DNA of 64,000 bases. Source: Paraburkholderia caffeinilytica (GTDB lineage: Bacteria > Pseudomonadota > Gammaproteobacteria > Burkholderiales > Burkholderiaceae). The translations under genes and the position numbers were made by a program. Positions 35,758 to 45,129 of the stretch are shown piece by piece. Each line of letters starts with the position of its first letter. The stretch's first letter is position 1. Where the stretch lies: NCBI RefSeq assembly GCF_003368325.1, contig NZ_CP031467.1, positions 3,348,001-3,412,000 on the forward strand. Direction: 5' to 3'. Under the pieces are notes generated by a model, which had not been told where the DNA came from, did not search any database, and worked only from the letters and a program-made list of their open reading frames with translations.

Positions 35758-37568
35758 TGCAGTCCGTATCGACCAGGCCGCGCCTGAAGTGCGCGGGGAT
35801 AGTGCGCGCAGTTACACTCGTCTTCGTGCATAGCGTCGCCATCCACGCGCAGACACCACCGCCGCCCGCCCAACCTCTACCGTTAGCGCGTCCGGTTCAG
35901 GACCCCGCGCAGTTGATCATCGATCAGCAGCGCGAGCAGGCGACCCAGCGGCAACTGAATCAGCCGCCCGCATCGATTGCGCTGCCGGAACCGGCTTCGC
36001 AGGGTTCGCTCGACGTCCCTCCCGACACACCGGTCGATCAGATCGTCGAGACGGGCCCCGCCTTTGCGGTCAACCGCATCACAGTGGACGGCAATACGGT
36101 GCTCGCGCAAAAGCGCATCGACGCCATCGTGACGCCGTTCGTCGGTCACGCGCTGGGTTCGCATCGTCTGAATGTGCTGCTCAAGCGACTGACTGACGCA
36201 TTCGTATCGAACGGCTATATCACGACGCGAGCGTTCCTTGGTCCGCAGAATCTCGAGTCGGGCGTATTGAACATTAAAGTTCAGGTAGGCCGCATTGCGG
36301 GATATACGTTGAACGGTAAGCCGTTAGGACATCGGCTCAAGAAAGACGAACAGTCGGCAGGTGGCGGACTCCTGACCGATGCGGGGTCGGAGTGGGCATT
36401 TCCAGCGGCGCCAGGCGATGCGCTCAACCTTGGAGACATTGATCAAGGGGTGTCCCAGATCAACCGGCTGCGACGTAATCAGGCTGAAATCCAGATTCTG
36501 CCGGGTCAATCGCCGGGGGATTCCATTGTCGCGATCAACAACCGGCCCGGCGACCGCCTTTACTACACCTTGGGTGTCGACAATTACGGCAGCGCTGCGA
36601 CTGGAATAACCCGCTACCGGGCGGGTGTGGAAGCGGACAACCTGATCGGCTTGCAGGAGTCGATCAGTCTGAATTTTCTCGACAGCGAGGACAGCAATGC
36701 GTTCGTCGGTTCGTTTGCGATGCCGTATGGTCGTCACACATTCAGCTATACGTTTTCCGATTCCGAATATCAACAGCTGGTCGGCACGAGCGCGCTGATG
36801 TACGGGCGCACGCTGAGCCATATTCTCGGCTGGAACTACACGCTTGATCGCACGCAGGCCGGCATTGCGAATCTCGACGCCACGTTGTCGTGGCGACGTA
36901 CCGACCGCGAAATCAACGACATTGAATTGAATCCGCAGCACATTGCGGTACTTCGCGTCGGCGGCAACTGGTTGCGCAAGTTCGTGCTGAACGACGCCCC
37001 CGGCAATGTTACGCTCGATGCTGGTGTCTCAGAGGGGTTGCCGTGGTTGGAAGCGGACCATGACGCACATGGAATAGCCCGTGACGGCGCGCATAGCCAG
37101 TTCACCAAGCTGGATGCGACGGCATCGTTCACTGTTCCTCTTCCCAAGTTAGGCAGGGCGGCGCTGGTCTATCGCGGCACCTTGAGCGGTCAGTTCACGA
37201 ACGTCGCGCTCTATGGTTCCGAGCAGTTGTATCTCGGGGGCATGGATACGGTTCGCGGTTTTCGCTCGGGCGAGATCTCGGGCGACCGAGGCCTGTACTC
37301 GCGCAACGAGGTCGCATGGGTGAATACACCCGCATGGCACGACGGTCGAATCGAACCGTACATTTTTATCGATGCCGGAAAAGCGAGCCTCATTGCGCTC
37401 CCGGGATTTCCGACGCTGGCCGGTGTTGGGGCGGGGTTGCGCGGGCAGTGGTTATGGCATCGGCAAATGCTGTCGGCGGAGGCGCTGGTTGGACGGGCAC
37501 TTACGCAGCCGGTAGCGCTTGGCCCCAAGGCGACGCTCGTCCTTGCGACACTCAACTGGAATTACTAG
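35757..37568 (+). CDS. TpsB-type outer-membrane transporter (ShlB/FhaC/CdiB family, 603 aa)
   Basis: The ATG overlaps the preceding stop, giving a signal peptide ending at VAIHAQ, a Pro-rich linker and an N-terminal helix (QLIIDQQREQATQRQLNQ). Two POTRA domains follow (FAVNRITVDGNTVLAQKRIDAIVTPFVGHALGSHRLNVLLKRLTDAFVSNGYITTRAFL; VQVGRIAGYTLNG) and then the 16-strand beta-barrel region with the conserved VRGF motif (MDTVRGFRSGE) and a terminal LATLNWNY ending in an aromatic residue. It secretes TpsA proteins. It is the only TpsB in the window, so it may serve both the damaged TpsA next to it and the CdiA upstream. Confidence 0.94.
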   Translation: MQSVSTRPRLKCAGIVRAVTLVFVHSVAIHAQTPPPPAQPLPLARPVQDPAQLIIDQQREQATQRQLNQPPASIALPEPASQGSLDVPPDTPVDQIVETGPAFAVNRITVDGNTVLAQKRIDAIVTPFVGHALGSHRLNVLLKRLTDAFVSNGYITTRAFLGPQNLESGVLNIKVQVGRIAGYTLNGKPLGHRLKKDEQSAGGGLLTDAGSEWAFPAAPGDALNLGDIDQGVSQINRLRRNQAEIQILPGQSPGDSIVAINNRPGDRLYYTLGVDNYGSAATGITRYRAGVEADNLIGLQESISLNFLDSEDSNAFVGSFAMPYGRHTFSYTFSDSEYQQLVGTSALMYGRTLSHILGWNYTLDRTQAGIANLDATLSWRRTDREINDIELNPQHIAVLRVGGNWLRKFVLNDAPGNVTLDAGVSEGLPWLEADHDAHGIARDGAHSQFTKLDATASFTVPLPKLGRAALVYRGTLSGQFTNVALYGSEQLYLGGMDTVRGFRSGEISGDRGLYSRNEVAWVNTPAWHDGRIEPYIFIDAGKASLIALPGFPTLAGVGAGLRGQWLWHRQMLSAEALVGRALTQPVALGPKATLVLATLNWNY

Positions 37569-37949
37569 GCATGAGGCAAACAGTTCGCAGACTGATGTAC
37601 AGCAAGGATGCTTATGAGAGCAGGCAAATCTTTCCGGCTACCGAGCAAAAGCAGGAGGTTGAAGGATGCGTCGTGATTACTTGCAGCGCTTGATGCATTC
37701 GATCTCACCACACAAACCGAAACCCCACACCAAACCACAACACCAGATCGACTATTGAGCAGGAAGTCTTGACCTTTACGATCGGCAACTGCATCGGAGT
37801 GAGCATGACTGGGCTAAGGCCGGGCGAAGAAGTCTGCGGAGTTCTACGAAGAGACGCCATGAGTACCGGCGGACTTCGCACCGATTTCTTGCGATACTGT
37901 TAGTGCACCGGAAGCGATCGGATGAAAACGCAAAATCACGGGGAAAAAA
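37569..37949. other. Gap after the TpsB gene
   Basis: 380 bases without a convincing ORF on either strand. It contains repetitive ACCACACCAAACC-type sequence near 37710-37745 but no recognisable RNA or terminator hairpin. Confidence 0.4.
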
Positions 37950-39908
37950 ATGAATGGGCTAGTGCAAACGGGGTGGCTTGGGATTGTTCTTGTCGGGGTA
38001 GTGCTGCTGCTGGTGGTCAGTCTTGCCATCTGGGTAGCAGGCGTTATCCGGTACATCCCTAATGATCGTATCGGGGTAGTTGAAAAGCTATGGAGCACGA
38101 GCGGATCCGTCCAGGCCGGTCTGCTGGCGTTGCACGGGGAAGCCGGCTTCCAGCCAGAACTTCGGCGTGGAGGTTTTCATTTCTTCACGCCCTTCCAGTA
38201 TCGGGTTCATATTCATCCCATGGTGTCGGTGACCCAGGGCAAGATCGGTTACGTCTTCGCGCGTGACGGCATTGACCTGCCAGCAGGACAGACGCTCGCG
38301 GAAAATTCCCGCGTTGCCGATTTTCGTGACGTGCGGGCCTTTCTCGAAGGAGACGGCCAGAAAGGACCGCAACGCAAGGTGCTGCGTGAAGGCACCCATA
38401 TCGTGAACCCCGCGCTTTTCGTCGTCATGACGGAGGAAGCGACGTACTCACTGTCACTCGATGCGCAGGAAAAGGCGTACTACGGGAAGATGCGTGATCT
38501 GCTCGACGAACGGCAGGCGTTCACCCCCGTCGTCATCAAGGAGGTTGCGGGCACGCACGACTCGGATCAACTCGCAATCGTCACCGTGCAGGATGGCCCG
38601 GGGTTGCCCAAGGACGAACTGCTCGCCCCGGACGTGGGCGACATTCACAATTCGTTTCAGGAGCCGGAGAAGTTCCTGGCGGCAGGTGGTCGACGCGGGC
38701 GGCAGGAGCGCGTGCTGGTGGAAGGTACTTATTACATCAACCGCCTGTTCGCGACTGTCGAATTCATCCGGAAGACGGTCATCCCGGTGGGATACGTGGG
38801 CGTGGTCGTTTCCTACACGGGGCGCCGCGGTGATGATCTGTCCGGCAGCGAGTACAGTCATGGCGAACTGGTTGAAAGCGGCTGCCGTGGTGTGTGGCGC
38901 GATCCGCTGATGCCTGGCAAATATGCGTTCAATACCTACGCGGGCAAGATCGAACTGGTTCCCACGACCAATTTTGTCCTGATGTGGAAGTCTGGCGAAA
39001 GCGGTTCCAGCTTTGATTCGAACCTGCGCGAAATTACGCTGATCACGAAAGACGCGTTTGAGCCGCAATTACCCTTGTCGGTGGTCGTGCATATCGACTA
39101 TCGCAAGGCACCGATGGTCGTTCAACGCTTCGGTAACGTCGAACAGCTGGTCGAGCAGACGCTGGACCCCATGGTGTCTTCCTACTTCAAGAACGTTTCC
39201 CAAACCAAGACGTTTATCGAGCTGATCCAGTCTCGCAGCGAACTGCAGGGTAACGCATCGACCGACATGCGGGAACGCTTCCAGGCATACTCGCTCGAGT
39301 TCGAGGAGGTGCTCATCGGCACGCCCAAGCCGCAGGCTGGCGACACCCAGATCGAGAACATCATGGCTCAGCTGCGCGATCGCCAGATTGCGCGCGAGCA
39401 GGTCGAAACCTTCGCACAGAAGCAGATTGCCGCCGACAAGCAGCGTGAGCTGAACGAGGCCGAGCAGCGTGCGGCCAAACAGAAGGAACTGACTGGCTCG
39501 CTCGTGGACATCAGCATTAAGGAAAACCAGGGTTCTGCGAGTGTGAAGGCGGCGGAGAAGCGGCGTCAGGAAATCGAGGCGCTGGCACACGCAGAAAAAT
39601 TCAGACAGGAAATGGAAGGGTCCGGCCGTGCATCAGCCATCAAGTCGGTCGGGGAGGCCGAGGCGGCAGCGATCAAGGCGAAGTCCGAGGCGTTGCAGGG
39701 AGAGGGCGCTGATAAGCAGTTGATGCAGACGGTGATGCTGCGGCTTGCCGAAGCGTTCGAGACGTCGAAGGTGCCGCTTGTACCGCAGATCCAGTTGGGA
39801 GGCGGCAGCGAAGGTAACGCGTTTTCCACGCTGTTGGCGCTGATGAGTTCGCTGAAAGCCGCGGAGCTTTCCGACTCGATTTCCAACGTTTCGAAGATCA
39901 GCAACTGA
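37950..39908 (+). CDS. SPFH/band-7 (flotillin-like) membrane protein (652 aa)
   Basis: N-terminal membrane helix (WLGIVLVGVVLLLVVSLAIWVAGVI), then an SPFH domain split by a long insertion (IRYIPNDRIGVVEKLWS ... VIPVGYVGVVVSYTGRRGDD ... PLMPGKYAFNTYAGKIELVPTTNFVLMW), with the core SVVVHIDYRKAPMVVQRFGNVEQLVEQTLDPMVSSYFKNV. A coiled coil rich in Glu/Ala/Lys/Gln follows at ~480-590. Flotillin-like proteins form oligomeric membrane scaffolds. The neighbours give no functional hint. An unusual poly-A stretch (GGGGAAAAAA) stands before the ATG and probably contains the site. Confidence 0.88.
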   Translation: MNGLVQTGWLGIVLVGVVLLLVVSLAIWVAGVIRYIPNDRIGVVEKLWSTSGSVQAGLLALHGEAGFQPELRRGGFHFFTPFQYRVHIHPMVSVTQGKIGYVFARDGIDLPAGQTLAENSRVADFRDVRAFLEGDGQKGPQRKVLREGTHIVNPALFVVMTEEATYSLSLDAQEKAYYGKMRDLLDERQAFTPVVIKEVAGTHDSDQLAIVTVQDGPGLPKDELLAPDVGDIHNSFQEPEKFLAAGGRRGRQERVLVEGTYYINRLFATVEFIRKTVIPVGYVGVVVSYTGRRGDDLSGSEYSHGELVESGCRGVWRDPLMPGKYAFNTYAGKIELVPTTNFVLMWKSGESGSSFDSNLREITLITKDAFEPQLPLSVVVHIDYRKAPMVVQRFGNVEQLVEQTLDPMVSSYFKNVSQTKTFIELIQSRSELQGNASTDMRERFQAYSLEFEEVLIGTPKPQAGDTQIENIMAQLRDRQIAREQVETFAQKQIAADKQRELNEAEQRAAKQKELTGSLVDISIKENQGSASVKAAEKRRQEIEALAHAEKFRQEMEGSGRASAIKSVGEAEAAAIKAKSEALQGEGADKQLMQTVMLRLAEAFETSKVPLVPQIQLGGGSEGNAFSTLLALMSSLKAAELSDSISNVSKISN

Positions 39909-40006
39909 GCAAACGAGAACTGAAATACGACGATGGGGTTTGCCATCATGAGTTTCAGGCGTCCACAAAAGGACAGACGGCGCTCCATCTCAACTACGGG
40001 AACCAC

Positions 40007-40308
40007 ATGCTAAAAAACGCCTGGGCCGGTCAGGAAAGACTCTGGAAAGTATGGTGGGGGCTTGGCATCCCCCTGATCTGCATTACCTTTCTGATCAATG
40101 CATACCTTGCACACGTCCCCAGGTGCCACCAGGCTCCCCGGTCGCGCTGGTTGTCGGTGTCGTTCGGTTCGCGGTGTTCGCGGCCTGGTATCGCGCTGCA
40201 TGGCTGTGCGCGCGTCACGTGAATCATCGCATCTGGACGGTTCTCGCGAGAGGCGGGCTGCTCGTGTGGGTCGCGACATCCCTCGCGCAAGTTCAGCACC
40301 GTTGGTAG
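40007..40308 (+). pseudogene. Frameshifted small membrane protein
   Basis: The first frame reads MLKNAWAGQERLWKVWWGLGIPLICITFLINAYLAHV and then turns to nonsense. The second frame, entered at about 40110-40130, continues as VALVVGVVRFAVFAAWYRAAWLCARHVNHRIWTVLARGGLLVWVATSLAQVQHRW, so the two halves together look like a membrane protein of ~95 residues with three helices. A one-base indel in the linker explains this. Either a recent pseudogene or a sequencing error. Confidence 0.55.
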
Positions 40309-40608
40309 CCTGACGACGAGTCCCACCTTCTTCGATCAGCCAATGCCGCTGCGCATTCGCAAATTCTTGCAAGGTGGGAGTATTCGAATGGCTATTGAGT
40401 TTGACTCGTTATCAATTGGCCACGAAACCAGACCCACGAACTGAGCGTAGCGTGCAGCCCGCGATCTACGGATGAGCCTTGCCCTGGTTCGCGCCCAAAA
40501 GCCGAACACAGCGCCAAAAAAATCCTCGCATAAGCATAAAAACAAAATAAACAAACTTGCTCTAAACTACCTGCCGCCCCAGTCAGCCTAGTAGAGAGCA
40601 AGAAACCA
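40309..40608. other. Intergenic stretch before the MFS gene
   Basis: 300 bases with no supported gene. The last 100 bases are A-rich (AAAAAAATCCTCGCATAAGCATAAAAACAAAATAAAC region) and probably hold the MFS promoter. Confidence 0.4.
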
Positions 40609-41871
40609 ATGCCCACACCCCCAGCCGACCCTGCCGGCGACCCTAACTTCAGCTTACCAAAACACCCCGCATTTCAGCGTTTCTGGTGCACCCGTATCCT
40701 CTCGTCACTATCGTTCCAGATGCTCGCCGTGGCGATGGGCTGGCACATCTACGCACTAACGCATAGCGCCTTCGCACTGGGTCTCGTCGGCCTCGCCCAA
40801 TTCCTGCCGATGTTCGCCCTGACGCTCGTAGTCGGTCACGTCGCCGATCGTTACGACCGTCGCCGGATCGCGGCCATCTGTCAAAGCCTCGAAAGCGTCG
40901 CTGCGTTGCTATTCGCCTTCGGCACCTTCGGTGGCTGGATCAGCGCGCCGGTTATCTATGTGCTGGCGGCATGCGTGGGCGCGGCCCGCGCTTTCGAATC
41001 GCCTGCGGTTGCATCGCTGTTGCCGGGCGTCGTGCCGCGCGGGCAATTGCCGAAAGCGACGGCATGGGCCACCTCCGCGAATCAAACCGCCCAGATCGCA
41101 GGCCCGGCGTTGGGTGGCCTGTTGTACGGCGTCGGTCCGGGCGTAGCCTACCTCGCGTGCATGCTGTCCTTCGCGGCGGCCGCTGCCACGGTGTGGGCCA
41201 TCCCGTTGCAGGCCAAACTGGCGAGCCGCGCGCCGGTAACGCTCAAGTCAGTGTTCTCGGGTATCGCTTTTATCCGCAAGGAGCCTGTGATACTCGGCGC
41301 ACTGTCGCTCGATCTGTTTGCCGTGCTGTTTGGCGGCGCGACTGCACTCCTGCCGGTTTTTGCGCGCGACATCCTGCACACCGGGCCACTCGGGCTCGGC
41401 CTGCTGCGCTCGGGTACCGCCATCGGCGCGCTCGCGGGCACCATCTGGCTCGCGCATTTTCCACTTCGCAACCGCCCGGGCGCCGCGATGTTCGGCGGCG
41501 TGATTGCGTTTGGCGCAGCCACGGTGGTGTTCGGTCTGTCGCATCAATTTTTCGTATCGCTCTTCGCGCTCATGGTGCTGGGCGCGTCGGACACGATCAG
41601 CGTGGTGGTGCGCCTGTCGCTCGTGCAACTGCGCACACCTGACGACATGCTGGGTCGGGTCAGCGCGGTCAATTCGCTTTTCATCGGGACGTCGAATCAA
41701 CTCGGCGAATTCGAATCCGGCGTGACGGCAGGGTGGTGGGGCGCGCAACCGGCCGTACTGGTGGGCGGCATCGCGACGATTGCCGTTGCCCTGTTGTGGA
41801 TGCGGTTCTTTCCTGAACTCAAGCGCACGCGCTCGCTGGAACGGGAAGAGGCGCTGGCGCCGACTCATTGA
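40609..41871 (+). CDS. MFS transporter, EntS-like exporter type (420 aa)
   Basis: Twelve hydrophobic segments. The loop 2-3 motif of the major facilitator superfamily is visible as GHVADRYDRRRIAAI. The N-terminus is LPKHPAFQRFWCTRILSSLSFQMLAVAMGWHIYALT, and SLLPGVVPRGQLPKATAWATSANQTAQIAGPALGGLLY is typical of the MFS_3/EntS group. No neighbouring synthetic genes indicate a substrate. A purine-rich site (AGAGAGCAAG) precedes the ATG. Confidence 0.92.
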   Translation: MPTPPADPAGDPNFSLPKHPAFQRFWCTRILSSLSFQMLAVAMGWHIYALTHSAFALGLVGLAQFLPMFALTLVVGHVADRYDRRRIAAICQSLESVAALLFAFGTFGGWISAPVIYVLAACVGAARAFESPAVASLLPGVVPRGQLPKATAWATSANQTAQIAGPALGGLLYGVGPGVAYLACMLSFAAAAATVWAIPLQAKLASRAPVTLKSVFSGIAFIRKEPVILGALSLDLFAVLFGGATALLPVFARDILHTGPLGLGLLRSGTAIGALAGTIWLAHFPLRNRPGAAMFGGVIAFGAATVVFGLSHQFFVSLFALMVLGASDTISVVVRLSLVQLRTPDDMLGRVSAVNSLFIGTSNQLGEFESGVTAGWWGAQPAVLVGGIATIAVALLWMRFFPELKRTRSLEREEALAPTH

Positions 41872-42151
41872 TCAAGGCGTTGCAGGCGGAAATCTCGCAA
41901 TTGCGCGCTACATCGCTCGCATGATTTGGCGTGCGCTTCGACCCGCTATGATGGTGGCAACCTTACTCGGCCACCCTCATCATGCGGATCGCGCCTTTGC
42001 CCCGCTTGAATGCCTGATCGCATTCGAACCGGCTGCGCGGCCGCACGACCAGCGGAGATTTGTATTGCGCCAAAGACGAACGTAGAATCGCTCGCGTCAT
42101 CATGATTGATAGCGATCGCGACGACTCAAGCGATCAGGAGGGGGAGCGAAC

Positions 42152-43258
42152 ATGACTTTGCGTGAAACCGGGCCGATTGCGGCGACTGTCTATCGCGGCG
42201 AAGCGATTGAGAACACACATATCGCCCATATCGCGGTGGTTCAGGCCGACGGCCGCTTGCTGTATTCATTCGGCGACCCGTCACGCATCACGCTGGCACG
42301 CTCCGCGGTAAAGCCCGCGCAGGCCTTGGCTGTCGTCGAGACTGGCGCGCTCGAGCGTTTCGGTTTCGATGAAACGGACCTCGCACTCATGTGCGCCTCG
42401 CACAGCAGCGAGCCGCGCCACATCGAACGCACGCGGCAGATGCTGGCCAAGGCGCAGGTCAGCGAAGCCGATCTGCGTTGCGGCGGCCATCCCCCGCTGT
42501 CCGACGCCGTGTATGTCGACTGGCTGAAGCGCGATTTCAAACCGGACGCGGTGTGCAGCAATTGTTCGGGCAAGCATGCCGGCATGCTGGCCGGGGCGCG
42601 TTCGATCGGCGCGACGATAAGCGGTTATGAACTGCCGGAGCATCCGTTGCAGGTACGCGTGAAGCATACCGTCGCCGAGGCGTGCGACTTGCCGGACGAC
42701 GCGGTACAATGGTCGCTCGACGGTTGCAATCTGCCGACGCCGGCGTTTGCCCTCGACCGACTCGCCCGACTGTTCGCGAAGCTTGCTGCCGCCGCGGACG
42801 AGACTTCGTCTTCCGCTGCCGCGTCTTCCTCTTCTTCGTCCATTTCGCCACGCACCGTTGCGCTCGCACGCATCTATCGTGCGATGGCGGCGCATCCGGA
42901 GTGGGTGGCAGGCGAGGGGCGTTTCTGTACCGTTTTGATGCGGGCGTTCGATGGTGCGCTGATCGGCAAGGTCGGCGCGGACGGCAGCTACGCGATCGGC
43001 GTGCGGTCATCCCGGCAGACTGCCCGGCTCGGCGCGGACGGTGCACTCGGCATTGCGGTGAAGGTGGAGGACGGCAACATTGGCGCGCTGTATGTGATCG
43101 TTGCCGAACTGCTTGCGCGGCTTGATATCGGCAGCCCTGAGCAACGTGCGCAATTGGGCGCGTTTCATGCTCCGCCGATGGTCAACACCATGGGCATCGA
43201 GGTCGGTCATCTGGCATTTTCGCTTGCGCTCGAAGCGCATTTACGCCGCGAGGCGTGA
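42152..43258 (+). CDS. L-asparaginase II (Rhizobium-type, 368 aa)
   Basis: It matches the Asparaginase_II family rather than the E. coli AnsB type. The SxxK pair is S51/K54 (LARSAVKPAQAL). S83 lies in CASHSSEPRH, and Cys138 with Lys141 lie in CSNCSGKHAGML. A further Cys in SLDGCNLPTPAF completes the active-site region known from the Rhizobium etli enzyme. The C-terminal MVNTMGIEVGHLAF is also conserved. It hydrolyses asparagine to aspartate and ammonia in the cytoplasm. A loop at ~215-236 carries an odd run of Ser/Ala (SSSAAASSSSSSISP). Strong site AGGAGGGGGAG. Confidence 0.93.
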   Translation: MTLRETGPIAATVYRGEAIENTHIAHIAVVQADGRLLYSFGDPSRITLARSAVKPAQALAVVETGALERFGFDETDLALMCASHSSEPRHIERTRQMLAKAQVSEADLRCGGHPPLSDAVYVDWLKRDFKPDAVCSNCSGKHAGMLAGARSIGATISGYELPEHPLQVRVKHTVAEACDLPDDAVQWSLDGCNLPTPAFALDRLARLFAKLAAAADETSSSAAASSSSSSISPRTVALARIYRAMAAHPEWVAGEGRFCTVLMRAFDGALIGKVGADGSYAIGVRSSRQTARLGADGALGIAVKVEDGNIGALYVIVAELLARLDIGSPEQRAQLGAFHAPPMVNTMGIEVGHLAFSLALEAHLRREA

Positions 43259-43282
43259 AGACAGGCCGGGCGTTGCAGCCGG

Positions 43283-44062
43283 TTAAGCGTCGTCTTTCTT
43301 GAAGCGACTTTGTATGGCCACCAGTTGATCGTCGCTGGTGGCCACGATCCACAGACGGGCGCGCTCGGTCATCAGGCGATTGTGATCTTTTAGCACGCCC
43401 ATCGACACGGCGGTTTTCCACGCGACGGGCGCCGCGCGACTGGTTCTTCCGGAGGGCGTGCCGACCAGCAACGCGTAGGGTCCGAGGGGCAGCGAGACGA
43501 ACGGCATGGCCGGCTTGACGCGCACGCGCCAGTCGATGAAGGGTGAGTCGCTGAAGAGAAGCGGCGTGGGCAGACCATGGAGTACGGTGAAGTCGTAGAG
43601 CGCCAACTGTTCGCGCATGGGAGCATAGACCCGGCGAATATCGTCGACGAGCGCCGCGCGGATTTCGTCGTCGAACATCGCTTCCTGGGTGTAGTGGTCG
43701 ACGGCTTGCAGCGCGTCGTGCTGGTAGGCGCTGAAGACCGCCAGATCGAGGCAATCGTGCACCGCGCGTTGGACTTCCGCGGCGGAGCCGGCTTCTTCAG
43801 GTTTGCCGAGTTGCGCGGCGCGGAGGAAGCGTGCGAGGGCGGCATCCTGGGTTGACGGGCCGGTGGCGTGCGGGTCGTCGATGGCGTCTTTGTCTAACGG
43901 GACGTAGAGGTATTTTTCTGCCGCGAAGCGGGATTTCTTGCCGTCATCGAAGGCGATTTCGCCGGTGGCGCAGTTGATGTAGCGAGTGCCGATGTGGCCG
44001 TGTTCCCACACGTAGTTTTTCAGGAAGGGGCGCAAGGGGTGGAGTGGGTCTGGTTGTGGCAT
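43283..44062 (-). CDS. Protein of unknown function (259 aa)
   Basis: A soluble protein, no signal peptide or membrane helix: MPQPDPLHPLRPFLKNYVWEHGHIGTRYINCATGEIAFDDGKKS... with a central ...LFSDSPFIDWRVRVKPAMPFVSLPLGPYALLVGT. The layout (an N-terminal partner-like segment, helical middle, then a (F/S)SDSPF strand near the end) is faintly like DUF4238 proteins, but I would not assign it. The start at 44062 is the only reasonable ATG (a GGAG lies 13 bases upstream, rather far). It is convergent with the asparaginase gene; its upstream side lies against the large inverted-repeat element. Confidence 0.65.
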   Translation of the reverse strand: MPQPDPLHPLRPFLKNYVWEHGHIGTRYINCATGEIAFDDGKKSRFAAEKYLYVPLDKDAIDDPHATGPSTQDAALARFLRAAQLGKPEEAGSAAEVQRAVHDCLDLAVFSAYQHDALQAVDHYTQEAMFDDEIRAALVDDIRRVYAPMREQLALYDFTVLHGLPTPLLFSDSPFIDWRVRVKPAMPFVSLPLGPYALLVGTPSGRTSRAAPVAWKTAVSMGVLKDHNRLMTERARLWIVATSDDQLVAIQSRFKKDDA

Positions 44063-44273
44063 TTTTTGTTTGCACTCCGTGCGGGTTGGGGTTGGGGTAT
44101 GGTCACATAGAATTTGGGTTTTTATGGTTTTTTTTGCCTGCGGCGCGGGTTGTTTGGCTGGATGCCTGTGGTGGTGGTCTTTCCTTGATCTGGTTGCCGG
44201 TTTTGTCTTGTTTGTCTGTGTGCGTACGGCTTTGGCCTTTCCTTGAGTTGCTAGTGGCCTATTAGCGTTCGCC

Positions 44274-44468
44274 CCTGTGCGGGGCAGGCACTTACTTCTC
44301 TTTGCCGCCGCAAAGAGAAGTAAGCAAGAGAAAGCGGCTCACACCGATCATGCTAAGCGGGCACCGTGGTTTGCAACGGGTAGTGGTGCATCTGGAATCT
44401 GTGTTCGTGCCCCTGCCTGTGCGTGTGACAAGGGCGTCATACTTCCGGCGGCGCTGCGCGCGCCGAAG
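44274..44468 (+). repeat. Direct repeat, copy 1 (195 bases)
   Basis: Nearly identical to 53776-53970 (same length, starting CCTGTGCGGGGC and ending GCGCGCCGAAG) with only scattered substitutions. Each copy contains the 15-bp hairpin listed separately. This is the part of the large element that was duplicated best. Confidence 0.85.
44291..44324. terminator. Perfect 15-bp hairpin within the repeat element (left)
   Basis: CTTACTTCTCTTTGC and GCAAAGAGAAGTAAG flank a 4-base loop (CGCC). It could act as a terminator or RNA-stabilising hairpin for transcripts crossing the element. The same hairpin recurs at 53793-53826, and a 14-bp relative (CCTACTTTCTTTGC...) at 44911-44942. Confidence 0.55.
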
Positions 44469-44910
44469 AGCACCTCATAAAACCACCCGCTACGTTTCGC
44501 ACTCGCGTTTCGCGACCGTGTAGTGGCTCGTCATTGCACCGCCACCGCCACCGCCGTCACTGCAACTGCGACTGGAAGGGGAGCCGCGGTTGCGACTTTG
44601 GTCGTGGCGGTGATTGTGACCGGGGTTGGGACGATGATTGCAGCACGCCGGCAGATCATTTGAAGTGGGGGTTTCCGGGGTGAGGGCGGAGGCGTGTCGC
44701 CGAGGCGAAGCCGATGGCTCCCACTGAGTCCAAACGGAGCCGCTGGTTTCCCATGCAGACCCGTCCGCGACGCACGCAGTGCGGAGTGGGAGCTGATGAG
44801 CCCTTTGTCACTGGCGCATGAAGGTGCGAGGGCACGGATTCCAGATGCACCACTACCGTGTGCGGGCTACGGCGCCCGCTTAGCATTGGCGGTGTGAGCC
44901 GCTTTCTTTG

Positions 44911-44942
44911 CCTACTTTCTTTGCGGCGGCAAAGAAAGTAGG
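44911..44942. terminator. Perfect 14-bp hairpin within the repeat element (right)
   Basis: CCTACTTTCTTTGC and GCAAAGAAAGTAGG surround a GGCG loop. It differs from the left hairpin by compensating changes in both arms (TCTC/GAGA to TTTC/GAAA), which suggests selection for pairing. It lies ~190 bases beyond the cheV stop. Confidence 0.55.
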
Positions 44943-45129
44943 TGCCTGCCCCGCACAGGGGCGAACGCTAATTGACCACTAACAATTCAAGGAAAGCCCA
45001 ACACCGTAAGCACACCGACAAACAAGCACACAAACAAACACCCGCCGCGCAGGCAAACAACTCAGGCAAAGCCCCGCACCGCAGGCATAGAACCAAACAA
45101 CCCGCGCCGCAGGCAACCCCCCCACTCCT

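Larger units (their letters stand above)
44134..45118. repeat. ~1-kb imperfect inverted-repeat element
   Basis: The arm at about 44134-44400 is largely complementary to 44848-45118: both contain GCGTTCGCCCCTGTGCGGGGCAGGCAC, the AAAGCGGCTCACAC block and TAGTGGTGCATCTGGAAT, plus an outer arm ending in TTGCCTGCGGCGCGGGTTG. The core (~44400-44850) holds blocks also found in the second copy at 53.8-54.3 kb. No transposase is present. It fills the space between an unknown gene and the 3' end of cheV. This resembles the short dispersed, hairpin-forming repeats seen in Paraburkholderia genomes. Confidence 0.85.
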
